From Verrucomicrobia bacterium GWC2_42_7 (GTDB lineage: Bacteria; Verrucomicrobiota; Verrucomicrobiia; Opitutales; GWC2-42-7-A), in contig MIDO01000131.1 of assembly GCA_001831055.1 (NCBI GenBank), positions 3,662 through 13,006 of the forward strand: a stretch of 9,345 bases of DNA, in the 5' to 3' direction. A model generated the notes under the pieces. It saw nothing but the letters and a program-made list of their open reading frames with translations, searched no databases and was not told the DNA's origin. Below, piece after piece: positions 7,491 through 9,345 of the stretch. A program made the position numbers and the translations under genes. Every line of letters begins with the position of its first letter. Within the stretch, counting starts at the first letter, position 1.

Positions 7491-7607
7491 GAAGTGATTT
7501 TTTTGGGGAAAACCAATAGTCGCCCAAAATGGGTTTTCCCCAAGCCCCTTTCCGAAAAGGAGATAATTTCGCGAAAATAAAATTTTTCAAATTTTACTTC
7601 CGCGAAG
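7491..7607 (+). repeat. Family-2 palindromic repeat after transketolase
   Basis: Three parts in order. First, a hairpin with 11-bp perfect outer arms (7504-7514 against 7532-7542). Second, CCTTTCCGAAAAGGAG (7547-7562), itself a small stem. Third, an outer stem TTCGCGAA... at 7568-7582 pairing with 7592-7606 at 13 of 15 positions. The repeat begins three bases after the stop codon with GAAGTGATTTTTTTGGGG, and the copy after sdhB begins in almost the same way. Homology to that copy continues past the element (7606-7630 resembles 8702-8726). Confidence 0.75.
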
Positions 7608-7693
7608 ACTTAATAAAAACCAAACTTTGATACTAAAAATGCCTTAGCTTTGAAAAATAGCGTTTTCCAAGACCAACTTTAAAAAAGAAGTTT

Positions 7694-7794
7694 TTCGCGA
7701 GGCATGAATTTAAAAAATTCATACCTCGCGAAAATATCCTCCTTTTCAAAGGGGGGTTGGGGGAACGCTTTTGGGAGACCAAAAGCGTTCCCCC
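7694..7794 (-). repeat. Family-2 palindromic repeat, inverted, directly upstream of sdhB
   Basis: The same three parts as the other copies, in reverse orientation. The stem 7694-7711/7715-7732 pairs at 17 of 18 positions. GAAAAGGAG lies on the minus strand (7739-7747). The hairpin 7759-7774/7779-7794 is perfect over 16 bp with a 4-base loop. It ends 17 bases before the sdhB start codon, so any transcript starting upstream would carry both hairpins in its leader. The 7608-7693 stretch before it holds nothing I can assign. Confidence 0.8.
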
Positions 7795-7811
7795 AGAACC
7801 TTACTACAATT

Positions 7812-8564
7812 ATGGAATTTGAATTAAAGATTTGGAAGCAAAGTGGGCCTGAAGATGAGGGCCGATTTGTAACGTATGGGGCTAAGGGGATTTCTCCGGA
7901 CAGTTCTTTTTTAGAAATGTTAGATACGCTGAATGAACAGCTTGTAGAAAAAGGGGAAGAACCGGTAGCCTTTGATCACGATTGTCGAGAGGGGATCTGC
8001 GGCATGTGCTCACTGGTCATCGATGGGGTGCCGCATGGCATCTCATCGCAAACGACTGTTTGTCAACTACATATGCGCCATTTTAAGGATAAACAAACCA
8101 TTACGATCGAACCGTGGCGAGCAAAACCGATCCCGATCATTAAGGATCTGGTGGTTGATCGCAGTGCGTTCGAAAAGATCATGCAAGCCGGAGGTTTTAT
8201 TTCTGTATCAACCGGTTGCGCGCCTGAAGCTCATGCTATACCTGTACCTAAAGACATTGCAGAAAAAGCAATGGATGCGGCTGCTTGTATCGGTTGCGGA
8301 GCGTGCGTTGCGGCATGCCCAAATGCTTCTGCAATGTTGTTTGTCGCAGCAAAGGTCGCTCATTTAAACACCCTTCCTCAGGGCCAACCTGAAAAAGATA
8401 GACGCGTCCTAGCCATGATTAAAGCCATGGATGAGGCAGGATTTGGCAATTGTAGCAATCATGGGGAGTGTGCAGCCGTTTGCCCCAAACACATCAAACT
8501 AGACGTCATTGCTAAACTAAATCGGGATTATGCCCTTGCTCTTGCAAAAAAAATTATTGAATAA
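7812..8564 (+). CDS. sdhB: Succinate dehydrogenase / fumarate reductase iron-sulfur subunit, 250 aa
   Basis: SdhB passes electrons from the flavoprotein SdhA to the membrane anchor through three Fe-S clusters. All ligands are visible: [2Fe-2S] Cys58, Cys63, Cys66 (in [11 protein letters not shown]) and Cys84; [4Fe-4S] Cys159, Cys162, Cys165 and Cys224; [3Fe-4S] Cys169, Cys214 and Cys220. The N-terminus [13 protein letters not shown] is typical of the non-classical form found in Verrucomicrobiota, Chlamydiota and Bacteroidota. The frame stays open upstream to 7704, but those 36 codons are translated family-2 repeat, so ATG 7812 is chosen; it has no Shine-Dalgarno sequence. Neither sdhA nor sdhC adjoins it: transketolase lies 323 bp upstream and an unrelated lipoprotein gene downstream. 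The partner subunits must be encoded elsewhere if the complex is functional. Confidence 0.96.
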   Translation: MEFELKIWKQSGPEDEGRFVTYGAKGISPDSSFLEMLDTLNEQLVEKGEEPVAFDHDCREGICGMCSLVIDGVPHGISSQTTVCQLHMRHFKDKQTITIEPWRAKPIPIIKDLVVDRSAFEKIMQAGGFISVSTGCAPEAHAIPVPKDIAEKAMDAAACIGCGACVAACPNASAMLFVAAKVAHLNTLPQGQPEKDRRVLAMIKAMDEAGFGNCSNHGECAAVCPKHIKLDVIAKLNRDYALALAKKIIE

Positions 8565-8572
8565 TCTTTTAT

Positions 8573-8687
8573 GAAGTTTTTTGGGGAAAACGGCTTTTGG
8601 TCACCCAAAAGCGTTTTCCCGAAAAAACTTTCCGAAAAGGAGGGAGTTGCGCGAAGTATAAATTTTTCAAATTAACACTTCACGCAA
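8573..8687 (+). repeat. Family-2 palindromic repeat after sdhB
   Basis: It begins eight bases after the sdhB stop with GAAGTTTTTTGGGGAAAAC. The first hairpin pairs 8584-8592 with 8612-8620 and 8594-8600 with 8605-8611, with one bulged G (8593) and loop TCAC. CCGAAAAGGAG is at 8632-8642. The last stem pairs 8647-8657 with 8677-8687 at 10 of 11 positions. No T-run follows the first hairpin, so it is not a standard terminator, though a 16-bp stem could still stop exonucleases or polymerase. Confidence 0.8.
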
Positions 8688-8810
8688 TGGGATTGTTTAT
8701 GAACTTATAAAAAACCAACCTTTTCCTAAAAAATATATTATTTTAATAGAATTGTCCTTCGCTCACTTAGATGGTAGGGTATTTAAAAAAACGTATTTCG
8801 AAATAGCTAT

Positions 8811-9345
8811 ATGAGTAAATTTATTATTATATTCCTATCAGCCCTATTGGTTGCAGGCTGTAAGGATTCTCAGTGCCCGCTGGTGTCGACGCCAGAGATC
8901 CAGGAATCTGCTTACAAAGATGGATTGAGGTATCTAAGGGAAGGAAGGCTCGAAGACGCATTTTGTGCTTTTATGAAAGTCACAGAATGTCATAAGCCTG
9001 CGCCTGAAAGCTACTTAGAACTTGGACGGCTTTACCTAAAAATCTACGACGATCCCATCGCCGCTATCTATTGTTATCGAAAATACCTGGAAACTTATCC
9101 AAAAAATGAAAAGTCTCCCATGGTCTTACAATTAATAGAGACCGCAAAAAAGGAATTTGCGAAACAACTTCCTGGACAACCTCATTCCCAACAACTTGAG
9201 AAAACAGAACTGGTCGAACTTTTAAGGCAAACCCGCGAAGAAAACCAGTTACTCAAGGACCAAATCTCAGCCCTTGAAAAACGCCTCGTCTCCACATCCC
9301 ACCTCTCCTATCACGCCTTCACACCCTCGCCAACAAGAAGCTTAT
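8811..9345 (+). CDS. TPR lipoprotein with coiled coil, 5' part (runs off window)
   Basis: The 178 visible residues start at ATG 8811. Residues 1-16 are a lipoprotein signal peptide (MSKFIIIFLSALLVAG) with the lipobox V-A-G-Cys17. Lys18 at the following position argues against inner-membrane retention by the E. coli rule. Residues ~34-110 form two or so helical TPR-like units (KDGLRYLREGRLEDAFCAF; YLELGRLYLKIYDDPIAAI; YRKYLETYP). Residues ~129-162 are a charged coiled coil (REENQLLKDQISALEKRL). From memory, proteins of this build in Opitutae often end in a LysM peptidoglycan-binding domain, which would lie outside the window, so an envelope scaffold role is likely but unproven. No Shine-Dalgarno sequence precedes the start. 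The 8688-8810 spacer is A+T-rich and shows no clear promoter; it contains a 10-bp palindrome ATTTCGAAAT just upstream of the start. Confidence 0.8.
   Translation, partial: MSKFIIIFLSALLVAGCKDSQCPLVSTPEIQESAYKDGLRYLREGRLEDAFCAFMKVTECHKPAPESYLELGRLYLKIYDDPIAAIYCYRKYLETYPKNEKSPMVLQLIETAKKEFAKQLPGQPHSQQLEKTELVELLRQTREENQLLKDQISALEKRLVSTSHLSYHAFTPSPTRSL

Noticed and set aside
7704..7811. Upstream in-frame start adding 36 residues to SdhB
   Set aside because: The extension is translated family-2 repeat. SdhB homologs begin at the [12 protein letters not shown] N-terminus encoded from 7812.
8573..8625. Rho-independent terminator of sdhB
   Set aside because: The stem is strong, but the sequence after it is GAAAAAACT, with no T-run on either strand. 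Kept as a repeat only.

Overview
The window looks like a chromosomal segment of a diderm bacterium, most likely Verrucomicrobiota of the Opitutae/Puniceicoccales type. Chlamydiota is the nearest alternative. This rests on recall of family resemblance, not on a search: a compact 250-residue non-classical SdhB, a lipoprotein with a short TPR module followed by a coiled coil of a kind I associate with Opitutae, a very large AsmA-like protein, and an LRR protein of a kind common in host- or protist-associated PVC bacteria. Genes are about 42-55% G+C in the stretches I counted by hand. Intergenic DNA is more A+T-rich and unusually full of palindromic repeats.

Layout. (1) 1-446: the 3' end of a leucine-rich-repeat gene on the + strand. 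(2) 447-983: a head-to-tail array of a ~125-bp inverted-repeat element (family 1), lying between convergent genes. (3) 982-4611, minus strand: a 1209-residue AsmA-like envelope protein. (4) 4612-5487: a long divergent intergenic region with a decayed family-2 repeat, an inverted family-1 copy with 26-bp terminal inverted repeats, a perfect 17-bp hairpin, and a probable transketolase leader. (5) 5488-7488: transketolase. (6) 7489-7811: two family-2 repeats in opposite orientation. (7) 7812-8564: sdhB without adjacent sdhA or sdhC. (8) 8573-8687: another family-2 repeat. (9) 8811 to the window end: the 5' part of a TPR lipoprotein gene.

The genes do not form an obvious operon or dedicated system. 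Transketolase (pentose phosphate pathway) and SdhB (TCA cycle and respiration) are central metabolism, the AsmA-like protein and the lipoprotein are envelope proteins, and the LRR protein may act in interactions. What stands out is non-coding. Every intergenic region except the short one before the lipoprotein gene is dominated by one of two repeat families. In both, copies differ in sequence but keep base pairing through paired (compensatory) changes, including a conserved tandem G.A/A.G mismatch in family 1. In addition, the four genes whose 5' ends are visible each show G excess over C on the coding strand near the start, changing to neutrality or C excess near the 3' end, whichever strand they lie on.
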